A stretch of DNA of 64,000 bases from Gnetum montanum. Taxonomy: Eukaryota > Streptophyta > Gnetopsida > Gnetales > Gnetaceae. Within the stretch, counting starts at the first letter, position 1. Every line of letters begins with the position of its first letter. This document shows, piece after piece, positions 1-11,254 of the stretch. The notes under the pieces were generated by a model. That model was not told the DNA's origin. It saw only the letters and a list, made by a program, of their open reading frames with translations, and ran no database searches. Location of the stretch: NCBI GenBank assembly GCA_015680685.1, contig MNCI01004656.1, positions 47,595-111,594 of the forward strand, in the 5' to 3' direction. The translations under genes and the position numbers were made by a program.

Positions 1-153
1 GTGACACATACAAGCAAGCCTGGGAAGACAACGAACGATTAACCCCAAGTGTTTCTTGTGGCGTTAAGGCATTTAGTCTGCGGAGTTCGACCGGATCGCG
101 CGTGCACGCTCGTATTCGTATGGTTGAGTGTAGGGGTACCTCGCCACTCATCA
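1..153 (+). repeat. 3' end of a Ty3/gypsy LTR (cut by window edge)
   Basis: The stretch ends in GGTACCTCGCCACTCATCA, the same U5 terminus seen in the LTRs of elements D, E and N further right. The preceding 130 bases match the N-type LTR most closely (cggagttcgaccggatcgcg, then cgtattcgtatggttgagtg). No tRNA primer-binding site follows position 153, so this is either a solo LTR or the downstream LTR of an element lying to the left of the window. Confidence 0.8.
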
Positions 154-1283
154 AAGAGCATTAAAAACATATAATTCGGAAACTTCAAATAAACCTCATT
201 TGTGCAACCTTGCAGTGATTGTATTTTATTTCTAGGACAAAGTATTTTCAATATATTGATATAATTTTTCAAGTTACCAATAAGTAAGAGAGGATGTATG
301 CTTTGGTGAATTTTGTTCTCTAATCTTTTATAAATATAAGAATTGCCAATACTATGAAGGAATGATGGTAGTTGGTGCTATTTTGCTTTTGTGTTATTAC
401 CTTCATTCGTGTTTAGAACTCCATAATATAACATTGAATTAAAAGTTTGAAAATAATGACAAGGGGAGAAATTTGTGACAATTAAATTAAAAATGAAAAG
501 AAGAATATATTTTACTTTCTATATAAATTTTTGTTTATCAAATTTATAGTAAATATAATTTTTTTAATAGATAACATTTTTGAGTTACAAATTAATTAAA
601 CTTTGATAATGATTTGAATGGATAGACTAAGTATGAACTAAGAAATGCGCAAGCAAAACATTTTTTATGAATTATTACCAATCATTATAAATTTTCAAAA
701 GCACAAGTACCATATTAATAGAATTAATGTTCTATTTAATATGATGCGGAACTAAGATTAAAGTTCTTAAAAGGATATAGTAATTGCTTCTACCTTTTTA
801 TCATTATCCTCTTTGTATTGAAGATCATGAAAAACTAGTTATCATTCTATATTTTACCTCATTTCTTTGTTCATGATGTTATTGAGCCAACTCTAAATTC
901 ATTATGTTATTACTAAAATTTTATCAAACTATGTGTATTACCCGTATGTCCAATGACATATAATCCTTGAGTACTTGCCTTCATTTTGTTTCTGGTAACT
1001 TTTAAAAATGATGGAATGTTAATCTAGCCAAGCATTTCTTACAAAATTTCCAATAAGCTCTCAAATGAAATAATAGTCAATGAGGAATTGGCATTGCTTT
1101 ATTGATTAAAACATGCAACTTATGGTTTGCAAGTCACAAGTTGATTCTGAAAGGTATAATCCAAAGATATGATTACCATCCTTTCTAGCATTCTTACAAA
1201 AAATACTTGCTAAACATCATCTAACCTCACTTCTATAAGTTATCATTGAGATTTTTCTTTGAATACAATTTCTAAAAATATTT

Positions 1284-1382
1284 CAAGTGATGGCAAGAAG
1301 TTTGTTTATTAAGTCCTAAGACCTAGTTTCCAGTCTAAGCATAGGCACTCGAAAAACTATGAAACTTCCGCCCACTTACCTT
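1284..1382 (+). repeat. SINE-like copy, family shared with 5309-5450
   Basis: The motif aagtgatggcaagaag, followed by 'aagtcctaagacctagtttc' and 'gcactcgaaaaac', aligns in order with 'agtgatggtaaggag', 'aagtcataagacttggtttc' and 'gccacttgaaaag' in the intron copy at 5309-5450. The spacing resembles polymerase III box A and box B (GGTTTCAAGCC in the other copy). Boundaries are approximate and no target-site duplication was recognised. Confidence 0.45.
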
Positions 1383-1540
1383 GTTTTAGTAGGATAGTAA
1401 AATAAGCAATGAACCTACCTTCTTTAACCCCACTTTAGCAACATAAGTATTAAACCAACCCTATGGTACCTACTTTAGCAGCCTAAGTACTAAACTAACC
1501 CTCCCATACCCCACTTTAGTAAAATAAGCATTGAACCTCT
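1383..1540. repeat. Short tandem array, about 40 bp unit, 3-4 copies
   Basis: Units begin near 1428, 1469 and 1509 with cccactttagcaacataagt, cctactttagcagcctaagt and cccactttagtaaaataagc, each followed by 'attaaacc', 'actaaact' or 'attgaacc'. A more diverged unit precedes them at about 1383. The 40-41 bp period is visible by eye. Function is unknown; it may be an internal expansion of the adjoining SINE-like sequence. Confidence 0.6.
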
Positions 1541-2512
1541 AAAAAAATAATCCTTATGATACTTCTCTTTAATGGATTCCTCATTAAACCTCTGAAAATA
1601 ACCCTTCGTCTGTAAAAACACATTAACGTTAACGCTGAACCATCATTAACTTTAAGACAGAATGATCATTTATTTATGAATAGCATTCTTATCTACTTGA
1701 GCTATTCACGAAGGATCATAAACGTCCGCACTTTTCCCAAAAGAACTATATTCAAATGATGTTATTTTTTATCTAAGTTGAGCAATTCCGTGATTAACAC
1801 ATGGAATCCCGATTCAAGTCCTTGTCTTTTCTGAAAGCAACCTAACCATCACACCTGGAAAATTTCGAAAGGTAGGAATGTAGAATTTAATTCGCAAAAA
1901 TTATACAAATTTAGAAACAGTGATTCTTCGAAACTTTAAAACTAGACAATTGCATCTTGATAACCATCCATCTTTTTTAAGAACCGCATTCCAATAGCAC
2001 GTGCAAAAGTCACTCTCAGGGCAGCAGTACTAATTCTTTCTAATAGATCTGATACACTTTCAAATACTGTAGCATGTCATGGATCACCAGCCAAAGATGA
2101 AACAGTTCCGTTCTCCCTCACAGAAAAAACTAACAAAAGCAATCAACTATTAACTTCTAGAAGTCTGGAAATTTGGTGTACTGGCACATACCAAGCATCA
2201 GCTCAATATGAAAAAGAAAAAGAAAAAAAACAGTTCATTACATAAATATTTGATTAATGATAAACTTGGTAATTAATAATACTCAAGTAGACGTTCCTCA
2301 GATGCCGGGTTTAGTTTCACTTATGGTGAAATTCAGCAGCTAAGGAGACATGCATACCATTAAAACATGATATACTCAAGAAACTCGGTTGACCGGTAAA
2401 ATGGATTATTAAAAATTTCCAATTTGAAAACAAACTATGTCCAAGGCCAAAAATTGAAGTGCCATTATTGATTTGTTTTTTCACTTTTTTGAATCAAAGT
2501 TGAAGAAAAGAA

Positions 2513-3055
2513 TTAAGCTATACTATGATGCATATGTTTCCTTTCATACAAACCAATGATCTGGTCCGCAACTGCCCACATTATAGCCTGTCCTGGGGGT
2601 ATTCTCATTAACCTTGGAAGCAATCCCTTCCACAATGCTGCTAGTCCTTCCTCAGAAGCTATAGTTCTGAGTGCATGAAACATTCCCTTGTACTTAACCT
2701 CTCCTGATTCCAGAAATTTGCTTTGTGCCATTAGCCTTGTTTTGACAACATCAAATGGACCTGTACAGACAGGACCCACAGTTCCAGCCAGAAAGCCAGA
2801 TATCATGGATTGCCATGGCTGAAGCACGTTACCATCACCTTCATGTTTTTCCCATAAAATCCCATCAAATAGGTTCTTAGAAGTGAACATTGCCGCTTGA
2901 TTAATACCATTCCTCATGACAGTTGGTGCTGCTCCAGCCCACAAGCCAAACACACCTTCCTCTCGTACAATGCTGGTAGCACAGTGAATGGGACCTTTGT
3001 ATTTCATAAGTTCTGGTGCTAAACCTCTCTGCTGTTGAAGCCTGATTTTGACCAC
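2513..3055 (-). CDS. SFC1: Mitochondrial succinate/fumarate-type carrier, exon 2 (C-terminal part)
   Basis: This is the second and last exon of the gene whose first exon is at 8291-8704. It opens in frame directly after a TTGTGTAG acceptor and encodes residues 139-318, ending in a TAA at 2513-2515. It completes the second mitochondrial-carrier repeat (VVKIRLQQQ) and contains the whole third repeat with its signature GPFDVVKTRLM (P238 to K243). Further family features are GLWAGAAPTVMRNG, WQSMISGFLAGT and the C-terminal LPRLMRIPPGQAIMWAVADQ. The product should be an inner-membrane antiporter with six transmembrane helices that moves di- or tricarboxylates. The plant SFC1 family is homologous to yeast Sfc1/Acr1, but substrate preference cannot be read from sequence. 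No stops or frameshifts are present, which contrasts with every other ORF in the window. Confidence 0.93.
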   Translation of the reverse strand: MVKIRLQQQRGLAPELMKYKGPIHCATSIVREEGVFGLWAGAAPTVMRNGINQAAMFTSKNLFDGILWEKHEGDGNVLQPWQSMISGFLAGTVGPVCTGPFDVVKTRLMAQSKFLESGEVKYKGMFHALRTIASEEGLAALWKGLLPRLMRIPPGQAIMWAVADQIIGLYERKHMHHSIA

Positions 3056-3469
3056 CTACACAATTCCAAACAGGTTAAGAAAACCCTGAGCATATGGACA
3101 GCAGCATAACTGGATGCATAAACTCTACAAATGTGCAAACGAATGATTCATCACCTCAAGGAATGTATTAAAAGAATATGAAATTGGGATCATTATTAAT
3201 CCAGGAAAAGGCCCTAGGGATTATTTGCAGAGAAATTATCTAGATATGTTGTGCTCAATGTAATGAACCAAGTCCAAAGGAGGAAATTGGAAAGATACAC
3301 AAAACTTGTTAACAATGCTTTCTCATTTCCTTCAAAGAAACTCTGTAACAAGAGATCTAACAACAACCTGGTATTTATCCTCAATGATATTTTTTTTTTG
3401 GAAAATGATTTGAGCAATTTTATTCCAAAAAATAATGTACAAATGTACACAAATAATCATTGACCGGAG

Positions 3470-3975
3470 TCGACACAGCCCATCCATGTGACCCAACGGT
3501 CACCTACAATGTATCACACAATCCCCTACATGCCTGCACATCGCAGCCCTCTCACACTGCCCGATGCCTCTCACCCCAGTGACTCAACCCCTATTCCCAA
3601 GAGCAGAGTACAAACCAGACCCATGTACCCCGAAATACCCAGGACCGCAGCACTACCTATCCGCGTCTGTCCCCGAACTACAATGTCCTACGGTAAATGA
3701 GACCTGGATCCCTGACTCTCATCCACAGCCAAGGCCTCTGAGGCATCAATGCCAGCTGTAGTCTGCTGGCTAGTCGATCCCAATCCAAGGACCCTTTGTT
3801 GGTTCTCTGCTGTGAGCTGTGCCAATCCCATCCAGTGCTCAAAAATTACCGCGCCTCCATCCACTTGAGGTAGATGCAAGTTCATGTGTACATGCTAGGG
3901 AACGAAGAGGACGTAGGTTCTCTTGTCCTTCATGCAAATGTGGGTGCCTTGCCCTAGGGCGCTAGCAAGTGTGTT
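3470..3975. other. GC-richer patch inside the intron, unidentified
   Basis: This patch contrasts with the AT-rich intron around it and has more CG dinucleotides. It contains short open stretches on both strands but no domain I recognise. It could be part of a younger insertion, an old pseudogene fragment, or an intronic regulatory region. No terminal repeats were found at its edges. Confidence 0.35.
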
Positions 3976-4713
3976 CTTCCTTAGGATGAGTCAACCATAT
4001 TTTGAAGAGAATATCTAGATGCTCTGTCTTTGCATGGGATATTAATCCGGCTTCTTGTTCCTAGCCTTAGATGGTGTGAACCCATCCAACTTAATCGAGA
4101 AAAAAATTATAGATCAAATAAATCCCAAAAGGAGCATCCATAATGGGTTACCAGGAAAAATGCCTGTCCACCTATGGATAAAGGTTAGTTTCCATTTTAC
4201 AGGAGTATCAAGTAAACTACCCCATAATGCATTACGTGGATCCTTGATTGGTCTTGCTTAAATACCAAGATTTGAGATTGCCGGTTACAAAATACTCACA
4301 GAATTCAATCCCTATCCACAAAAGAAATCAAATGAAGCACTTGAAATATGCAAATTGAACAGACCATAGTATTTTCTTCGTCAATCAACATTGCATTTCA
4401 AATCACGAAAATTTAAATATACACATAATATACTTGACCCCAAATCCCATATATCAGGAAATCATGGTCAACAAAATGTTGCATATTTCATCAACATAAG
4501 TATAGGCTTTTGTTTAGAACTATTGAATATTTAGGGACAATGCACAAAGAATAAAGAGATATGTCTGGACTAATATTGGACGTATATAGGCTTATAGGAA
4601 ATATTGAAAAATATACATGTTAGAAGTCAAGTGTGTCTTGCTGAATAACCTCCAATCTGCTGAAAATTGTAAGTATCTAGGCTCAATAAAGTACAATAAG
4701 ACAAGAGCACAAG

Positions 4714-4790
4714 ATGTAGCTCTAGTTGGCTCATACGATTTGCACCCGAAGGTAGCCAGTTCAAAGCCTGGTACTAGCACCCCTTCCTAG
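4714..4790 (+). repeat. tRNA-derived SINE head
   Basis: A box-A-like TAGCTCTAGTTGG lies at 4717-4729 and a box-B-like AGTTCAAAGCC at 4758-4768, with spacing close to a real tRNA gene. The reverse strand reads as GFELATFGCKSYEPTRATS, a type of spurious peptide that SINE heads give. The acceptor stem does not pair well, so this is a SINE relic rather than a functional tRNA gene. Its 3' end is not defined. Confidence 0.5.
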
Positions 4791-5308
4791 CCTGAAGGCA
4801 TGTTCTAAGCATAGATAATGCAATCAAATATTTTCTAGAAAAAGTACAATAATACAGAAAAACGTTTAAAAACAGGTGAACATCTGCTGAATTTCACAAC
4901 GTCTTGCACCAAAAATTCAGTTAAAGCAAGTCATATAGCCAAATTTACCAATGAAAGATAATATTTCTGATCCCATAGAATACTTTATCATTATCCATGT
5001 CCTGAATAAGCCCTTGTCTGATTTCTAAAAGAAGTTAGGAACAAAGGAAGAAAAAACCTCTATGTGCAAATTGGCAAAAATCAGAAACAAGAAATGTACA
5101 AACATTGACAGTGCCAAATTCATAAAGGAGGCAGATGAAAGAAGTTTGGTAAATGCCCCTAAGATGTTGGATAGGTAAAAAATTTATTTTCAATATTATT
5201 AAATGAAGAATTTCTCAGAAAGGACATCCAAAAAGAAAAAATAAATTTTAGTATGGTTAATGAAGTTTGCAATCTTACCTAAGATGAAAAATGGAGGAGC
5301 CATCATTT

Positions 5309-5450
5309 GAAGTGATGGTAAGGAGTTCATTTTTCAAGTCATAAGACTTGGTTTCAAGCCTGAGTGGAGCCACTTGAAAAGAGGTTAGGTTTACATTCAT
5401 TTACCAGTTTTCCCAAGATCCTGCTTGGTGGGATGAGTATAAGCCTCTAA
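5309..5450 (+). repeat. SINE-like copy, family shared with 1284-1382
   Basis: Contains agtgatggtaaggagttc, then cataagacttggtttcaagc (box-B-like GGTTTCAAGCC) and ccacttgaaaagaggttagg. The order and spacing match the copy at 1284. It lies directly upstream of the LINE fragment, so it might have been mobilised with it or inserted into it. Ends are approximate. Confidence 0.45.
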
Positions 5451-5479
5451 GTCATGACCCTTTATCTTAGATAAAAAAT

Positions 5480-6720
5480 GGCAAGACTGCTGGGCAAAAT
5501 ACTATTCCCATAAAATCTTGGAAAGCAATGGGAGATGCAAGAGACTCATGGTTAACATTTAACAAAATTTTAAAGGATGGAGAGATACCTAAAATGGAAG
5601 AAAAAACGCTATTGTTCCCATTTACAAAAATAAAAGGAGATGTGCAAAATTGTGCAAACTATAGACAGATCAAGCTTATCATTCATTCTATAAAGCTTTG
5701 GGAGAGTCACCAAGCAGCGTCTCTAACTTGAATCAACTGCATCAAAAAACCAATTTGGATTTATACCAAGAAGATCTACTATAAACACTTTTTCTTTATA
5801 TAACAATTTATGGAGAAATTCAGAAAACATGGAAACATCTACACATGATCTTCGTTGACTTAGAAACAACATATGATAAAGTGTCTAGATATATTATTTG
5901 ATGGGCCTTATAGAGGAAAAAAGTTCCTAATAAATATATTGAAGTGATTTAAGACATGTATGAAGGCGCTGCTACTATAGCTAGAACAATTTATGGAATC
6001 ACATTTAATTCTCCAGTTATAGTAGGTTTGCATCAAGGATATGCACTTAGCCTTTATTTGTTTGTTATTGTCATGGATGAATTAACTAATGAAATACAGG
6101 ATAAAATCCCTTGATGTATGTTATTTGTAGATAAATATTGTGTTGGCTAATACATCTCAAGCAAATATTGATTCTAAAATGGAAAAGTAAAGACCTGCCC
6201 TAGAATCAAAAGGCTTAAAAATCAATGGTTTTCTGTAATAAGAGAATCCCAATAAAACTAAAGGAAAAATTTTACAGGATAGGAATCAGACATACTATTT
6301 TAAATAATGTTGAATGTTGTGTTGTAAATATAGGCATGAACAACAAATCAATGTGGTAGAAATCCAAATGCTTAGATGGATGCTGGGCATTACAAGAAAA
6401 AATACAAACATTAGATAAAGACTTGGAGTGACTCCTATTTCAAATAAGCTACAAGAATGACATCTTAGATGATTTGGTCATGTCCAAAGACCATAAAGTA
6501 ATAAGCATGTTGCTAGATCACAATTTTAGGAAAGTTACTGAAAGGAAGACCAAAAAAGACATTTTAAAAAAATAATTGAAGATGATATGAATAAATTGCA
6601 AGTAGATAAGGATTTAGTTCTTCATAGAGACAAATGACAAAAGAGAATTCATATAGCTAGCCTCATTTTGTTGGACCATAGCTAGAATGATGACGTAGTG
6701 AATAATATTTTTTCTAGACT
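5480..6720 (+). pseudogene. Decayed LINE (non-LTR) reverse transcriptase fragment
   Basis: Conceptual translation across frames gives, in the expected order, NKRRCAKLCKL (from a 'KGD..NC.NYR.I' block near 5630), MIFVDLETTYDKV (motif A, near 5845), GLHQGYALSLYLFVIVMDEL (near 6030) and CMLFVDKYCVG (a degraded catalytic FADD block, near 6117). The C-terminal tail contains RLGVTPISNKL and a GRPKKTF...DDMNKL block. These are blocks of plant L1-type reverse transcriptases and their tails. Many stops and frame changes make it a dead, 5'-truncated copy, antisense to the host gene. The same tail recurs at about 42400-42840. Confidence 0.8.
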
Positions 6721-8290
6721 ACAAAAAGTAACTATTATTGGATAATACTTTCTAATTGAAGACATTTAAAAACTTTATAAACAAAATTTTAATTTAGTTT
6801 TTGTCCTGAGTTATCATAACAGATAGAACAAGAAATCAAATATTCAAATCGACTGAAGTGTAAGGTTTAGGTTGTGCCATAACATGTTTCTTTTTTTTCT
6901 TTTTTGCTTTTTTTGTTTTTTGCATAGTGATATTCTCTGGTGGCCTCAAAATATTTATATCCACAGAATTCTAAATACAGGTAATAAAAAAAACTTTTTC
7001 TTTCATATCTGATCAAATTTTTGGATGTTGCTGGACTAAGGAAAATGCCATTGATTAAGCAAAAGGTACATCCAGAGTATGTGTCATCACATGATTAAGT
7101 GTAGCGTAGGAGAAACTGCATCATCCTACAAACTATTTTAAAAATGTGAAAAGAATTTAAACATGAAATATTAAAGTCAAGCTTGCCTATGCCTCACCAC
7201 AATTTAATGAGCTGTGTAAAGTGATTAGGCTCCACGTGCAGCTTGGAAGCACTGCAACATCGACCTGCGCACAAACACTAGAGATAACATGAATTCTAAG
7301 GTTGAATATGAAAGAATGATGAACACTGTATTTCTTGAAATAGACATAAGAGCCAAACATCCACAAAGGGTGTAGTGTCTCTAGTCTAATAAATGGGTAA
7401 ATCGTCTGGAAAAGAAACAAAGAAAAACAAAAAACAAAATCACTGAGAGAACTTGATCAGTCATTTCCTTATTCATTCTCGGGGAAAAAACAGTGGGGCG
7501 GCATAATTGAATGGTTACGGCTAAATTTCAGGAAATTTTTGGTGGTAAAGAAATGATGTTATTGCATTTTAAATTAGTTCAGAGATGCTTGGTAAAAACG
7601 GTAAAAGAGAAACGGTTTCTTTTGTTGTATCATATATTTGTTTCTTCTTCAAATTTTGTTTTCATTAATAAGGATTTTTCCAAAAACAATAAACACTATA
7701 AAATCATTTCCTGGCCACTTACACATTAATAAATCATGATTCTGTCGGTAACTTTGTCTTTCGAATTATCACTGAATTTAGAATTGAGTTGACCGACTAA
7801 TCTCTAAATGTTACCTTGTCGCTTCTCCCTTTCATCTATAAATTCTATGCATGTTTGATTTTGCCCTGAAGACGATTCATACCCATCTTGCCTAATGTCA
7901 AACGTCTGTTTTCTCAGATCACTTACAAGAAAATGGGAAGTACTCTGTAACAACCTATCGAATTGAACCTTGGCCATTGCATTAACCATATGGAACAAAA
8001 TGGTAGAAAAAATTAAGTTTTGGGGTTTGCACAAACCACCTTGAAGAAAATGGAGAAGAGTATATATAACAGCATCAAATTCGACCCAACAAAAGTATTC
8101 TGCCCAACATCCAGTAGATCGAATTGTCGCACAGTGTGATGATCTCACTCTTTTTCTCTCAGTGGACAACAACAAATTCTATTCCAAAACATCTATCCCT
8201 GCATATCTCCCCAAGAATCTAACCCAATCCTCAAAACAACTAAACAAAACCAACAGACGTTAAAAAAAACACACACACAAAAACAGGTAC

Positions 8291-8704
8291 CTCAAAGGGA
8301 GTAACGATGATGAGGGCCTCCAAAACGCCGGCGCCGAAGCCGGAGAGGATCCGGCCATGGTTACTGATACTTCCGGAGGTGGAATCCTTGAACAGAGTCT
8401 GAAAGGCAGCATTGGAGCCCATTCTGAGCGTGTATTTGAGCGTCAAATGCGCTGCAAAAGGCGTCAGACCCTTCCACAGGGCACGCACGCCCTCCGTCCC
8501 AGCAATGGTGCTGCCGCAGTGAACGATTCCGCGATATTGGCCTGTTCGATCCAGTTGCAGTCGAGTTTTGATCACATCGATGGGTTGCAGACAACATGCT
8601 TCCACCATGCCCCCCAGTGACCCAGAAACTGCTTTCAGGTACGGCGGTATCGCCACATTCTTCTTCTTCTTTTGCATGTTTTCATGGCGGTTTTGCTCCG
8701 CCAT
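8291..8704 (-). CDS. SFC1: Mitochondrial succinate/fumarate-type carrier, exon 1 (start)
   Basis: Encodes residues 1-138 of a 318-residue carrier, near the usual family length of about 310. I chose the ATG at 8702-8704 because homology to the family begins shortly after it (IPPYLKAVSGSLGG) and its context has G at -3 and +4. The first repeat signature is QPIDVIKTRLQ (P41 to K46), followed by GVRALWKGLTPFAAHLTLKY and LSGFGAGVLEALIIVTPFE, where the exon ends at a GT donor. PxDxxK-type signatures mark the matrix side of odd-numbered helices in mitochondrial carriers. The lysine-rich N-terminus (KKKKN) is short and no cleavable presequence is obvious. The frame is open for 89 more codons upstream, to an ATG at 8971. 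Known plant homologues exchange dicarboxylates or tricarboxylates across the inner mitochondrial membrane. Confidence 0.93.
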
Positions 8705-9240
8705 GGCCGATCTCCTTCGGATACGATGAGGAGCGTTGATCAGTTCAACGGGTCTGTCTTGGGTGTTCCAAGATTTTGTTACGTGCAGAATTTCGATTGT
8801 GAGTTGGGACTCTACTGATACTGGTGCTTTATTTACCTTTGTGGGCAATTGCAAAGCTTGAAGGATTAGAATTTCGGTACTGATTGCCGTCTCATTTTTG
8901 ACGGCCTCTTTGTTTGTTTGTTTGCGTCGATTTCTAAGCCATTCTTTGCCTGATTCTGGGAAATGTGACATGGGCGGCCTGTTTTTTAAATTGGGTTTTT
9001 GTTCTCACTTTTCATTCAGACATGATCTGATGAACGGCCTGCTCCACTTCATGAGGTCGCTGTCAACGAAACACAAAACGAAACTTCGGCCGCTGGTCCT
9101 ACTGATGGCGTTTCAGAGGTTTTTTTTTTGTTTTTTTGATGGATGCTTAAAAGACAACGCGGTCATTCCCAATTTTTTTAACGGTTAACTGATCGTGCAG
9201 GCGAAGAATTTGTTTTCCTTCTGATTAAAATAATTGGCAT
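8705..9240 (-). promoter_or_regulatory. SFC1: Presumed 5' UTR and proximal promoter of the SFC1-type gene
   Basis: This is inferred only from its position upstream of the start codon. It is less AT-rich than the flanking spacer. The reading frame of exon 1 stays open back to 8971. I could not assign a TATA box or transcription start with confidence. Confidence 0.4.
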
Positions 9241-10361
9241 AATTTCACCCAACATTACTGCAAAAAACGTGAGCACAGGAACGTAAATGTGGAGATGTGC
9301 AACATGGTATGATTTTTTTGCCATGAAGCAGGTGTAGTGCAAAAAATTAATGTCAAGATGTTCAACATGGTTTGATCTTTTGGCTATTAAGCAAATCTAG
9401 TGCAACATGGTTTGATCTTTTGACCCATTTTATTGGTTTTACGGTTTCTTTGATTCATTTTTCCCCTTACCTCTCATTGCTACCTGTCTGACCGTCACAA
9501 TTGTTTAACTTTGCGGTCAATGATCTATCATGCATTTTTAGATAAAAAGGTTTGGCAGTAAAGGCACATGTAAACAACATTCAAGTTATAGGTTCACTTT
9601 TTTATTATTCTTAATTTTGGATCAAATTTTTTGAAGGCAGGTTATTTTAATCTCTCTCTCTTGTTGGTTTCATATTTAGTTGATGGCAAGTTATTTTAAT
9701 CTCATTTTTTTCTCTCAAGAAATTATTTTAAGAAAAGCTATATTTCAGTCTCTCTCTCTTTGGCTCATAGTTTTTAAAGGTATGTTATTTCAATATGTTA
9801 GAATATATCTTCCAATTAAGATACAATGATTGGTTTCTCAACATAAGCAACTAGAAATTACAAAAGGTTGCGATGATTTACAAAGAGTCATAACCACTTG
9901 CAGTGCATAACTAAGCCCATGATCACACCTTGTAAGTATGGAGATTCAATCTTGAAACATCATGGAATAACATAAGATGTATTCATAAGCCAAGAAAAAA
10001 AAGGAAGATGGGTCGTAAGACTAAGAGATAGATGGAATTTCCAAGTCAAAAGTATGACATCAAGAAGAAGAGAAAGGGATACTCATAATGTATGTTCTAG
10101 AAGGAAAAGACTCCCAACTATTCTAGATGGTATTGCAGAGAAGAACATATTAGCTCCAAGTTTGTAAGGGTTGATAAAGCCAAGTTAGTCCTAGCTTTTG
10201 TCGAACACCAAAAGAAGGATTGGAGCATCAAGGATTGACAACAAAATAAAGTAAGCACATTGAATTTGTACATGTACAAAGGAGACAACTAAAGATAGTT
10301 ATTATAACCTAGCTATGGATTGCTCAAGGAGTCCAGTGTAGCCTAGCTCATGTAAGACTAA
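9241..10361. other. AT-rich spacer with small direct repeats
   Basis: No gene was recognised. The phrase acatggtttgatcttttg, or a close variant, occurs at about 9302, 9365 and 9404. A second phrase, ttattttaatctc, recurs near 9645 and 9690 next to CT-rich runs. The last five bases (10357-10361, actaa) are the left target-site duplication of element A. Confidence 0.5.
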
Positions 10362-11253
10362 TGATGAAGCATCAAAGTGTCACTTTGATAGGCCCTCATC
10401 GACACGGTCCTATCGACATGGTGTTGCCTCATTGATGGGGCTGCATTGACATAGCATTTGTTGCATTCATGAGGCCCCGTCAACGCAGCTCCACAATAAA
10501 GTTTATAAATATGCGCTCACTAGCTATGTTTAGGGAATATCTTATCATAGTCATAGTAGAGCTCTTGCAATTTTTTCATTTGAGAGTTAGAATGTTTTGG
10601 AAGTGCCCACAACAGGAGTTAGAAAGTGTATTGATCTTTATTCAAGCACTAATGTACCTGAGCACACTAGTGTGAATGACAATAAAGATGAGCCTTTTGA
10701 TCAAACCTTGCAGCACTTGAAATAGATTAATGATTTATTTATACATTTGCTATTTTCATTAGTTATGCAATTAATTAAGATAAACTAGACTTTAATTGAT
10801 TAATTAATTAAGTTAAATAGATTAAACACATAAGTATGACCGCTTTGAGCATAACATACAATACTTGGTAATTCCAACAGCACACAGTGCTTGGTAACTT
10901 AGCAATGTTGTATGCATTCAAGATGTGTATGGAAAGTGGGACTTGATGCTTATGTTAGGATAGTTACGTATTAATTAGCAATTAGATTAGTTGAATTAGT
11001 TCATCAATTGAGTTTCAACTTGTTAGTCGTAGATGAATGAAATATAAAATAATAAAAACCATGTGCCCCAATTACACTTAACCATACAATTAAGCTTCAT
11101 AAGTGCAATTGGGAAGACAATGATTGTCATAGTGAGATTTCACATCCTAGAACCAACGTACTTAGGAACTTAAGGTTTGTAGAACTTGATCGGATTGCAT
11201 GTGAATGCTTGTAATTTGTATGGTTGGGCATAGGGTATACTCGTCCCTCATAA
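10362..11253 (+). repeat. 5' LTR of element A
   Basis: Starts TGATGAAGC and ends in a mutated CCCTCATAA (consensus CACTCATCA). TATAAATA at 10504-10511 is a probable core promoter. The U3 upstream of it has repeated TCGACA/ATTGAC/TCAACG phrases. It pairs with 30032-30941. Confidence 0.92.
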
Positions 11254-11254
11254 T

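Larger units (their letters stand above)
154..2512. other. AT-rich spacer downstream of the carrier gene
   Basis: No convincing coding sequence is seen. The stretch is AT-rich with many stops in all frames. It holds one SINE-like copy (about 1284-1382) and a short tandem array (1383-1540), described separately. Positions 2300-2512 lie just beyond the stop codon of the minus-strand carrier gene and probably include its 3' UTR, but I could not identify a clear poly(A) signal. Confidence 0.5.
3056..8290 (-). other. SFC1: Intron of the SFC1-type gene (5,235 bp)
   Basis: Read on the minus strand, the donor is GAG/GTACCTG at 8290 and the acceptor is GGAATTGTGTAG/GTGGTC at 3056. Joining the two exons restores TPFE-VVKIRLQ, the signature of the second carrier repeat, so the intron lies between codons 138 and 139 in phase 0. 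It holds two SINE-like copies, a decayed LINE in antisense orientation, and a GC-richer patch at about 3470-3975. The rest is AT-rich with no supported gene. The 123-codon open stretch at 7804-8175 has no recognisable domain and is probably chance. Confidence 0.9.

Noticed and set aside
1383-1540. CRISPR-like array
   Set aside because: Units are imperfect and contiguous without distinct spacers, and the DNA is plant nuclear.
4714-4790. Possible functional tRNA gene
   Set aside because: Box A and box B are present but the acceptor stem does not pair and there is no clear terminator, so a SINE head is more likely.
7804-8175. 123-codon open frame on the minus strand within the intron
   Set aside because: No domain, no matching splice context and low conservation signals by eye; close to exon 1 but in a region without known family sequence. 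Treated as chance.
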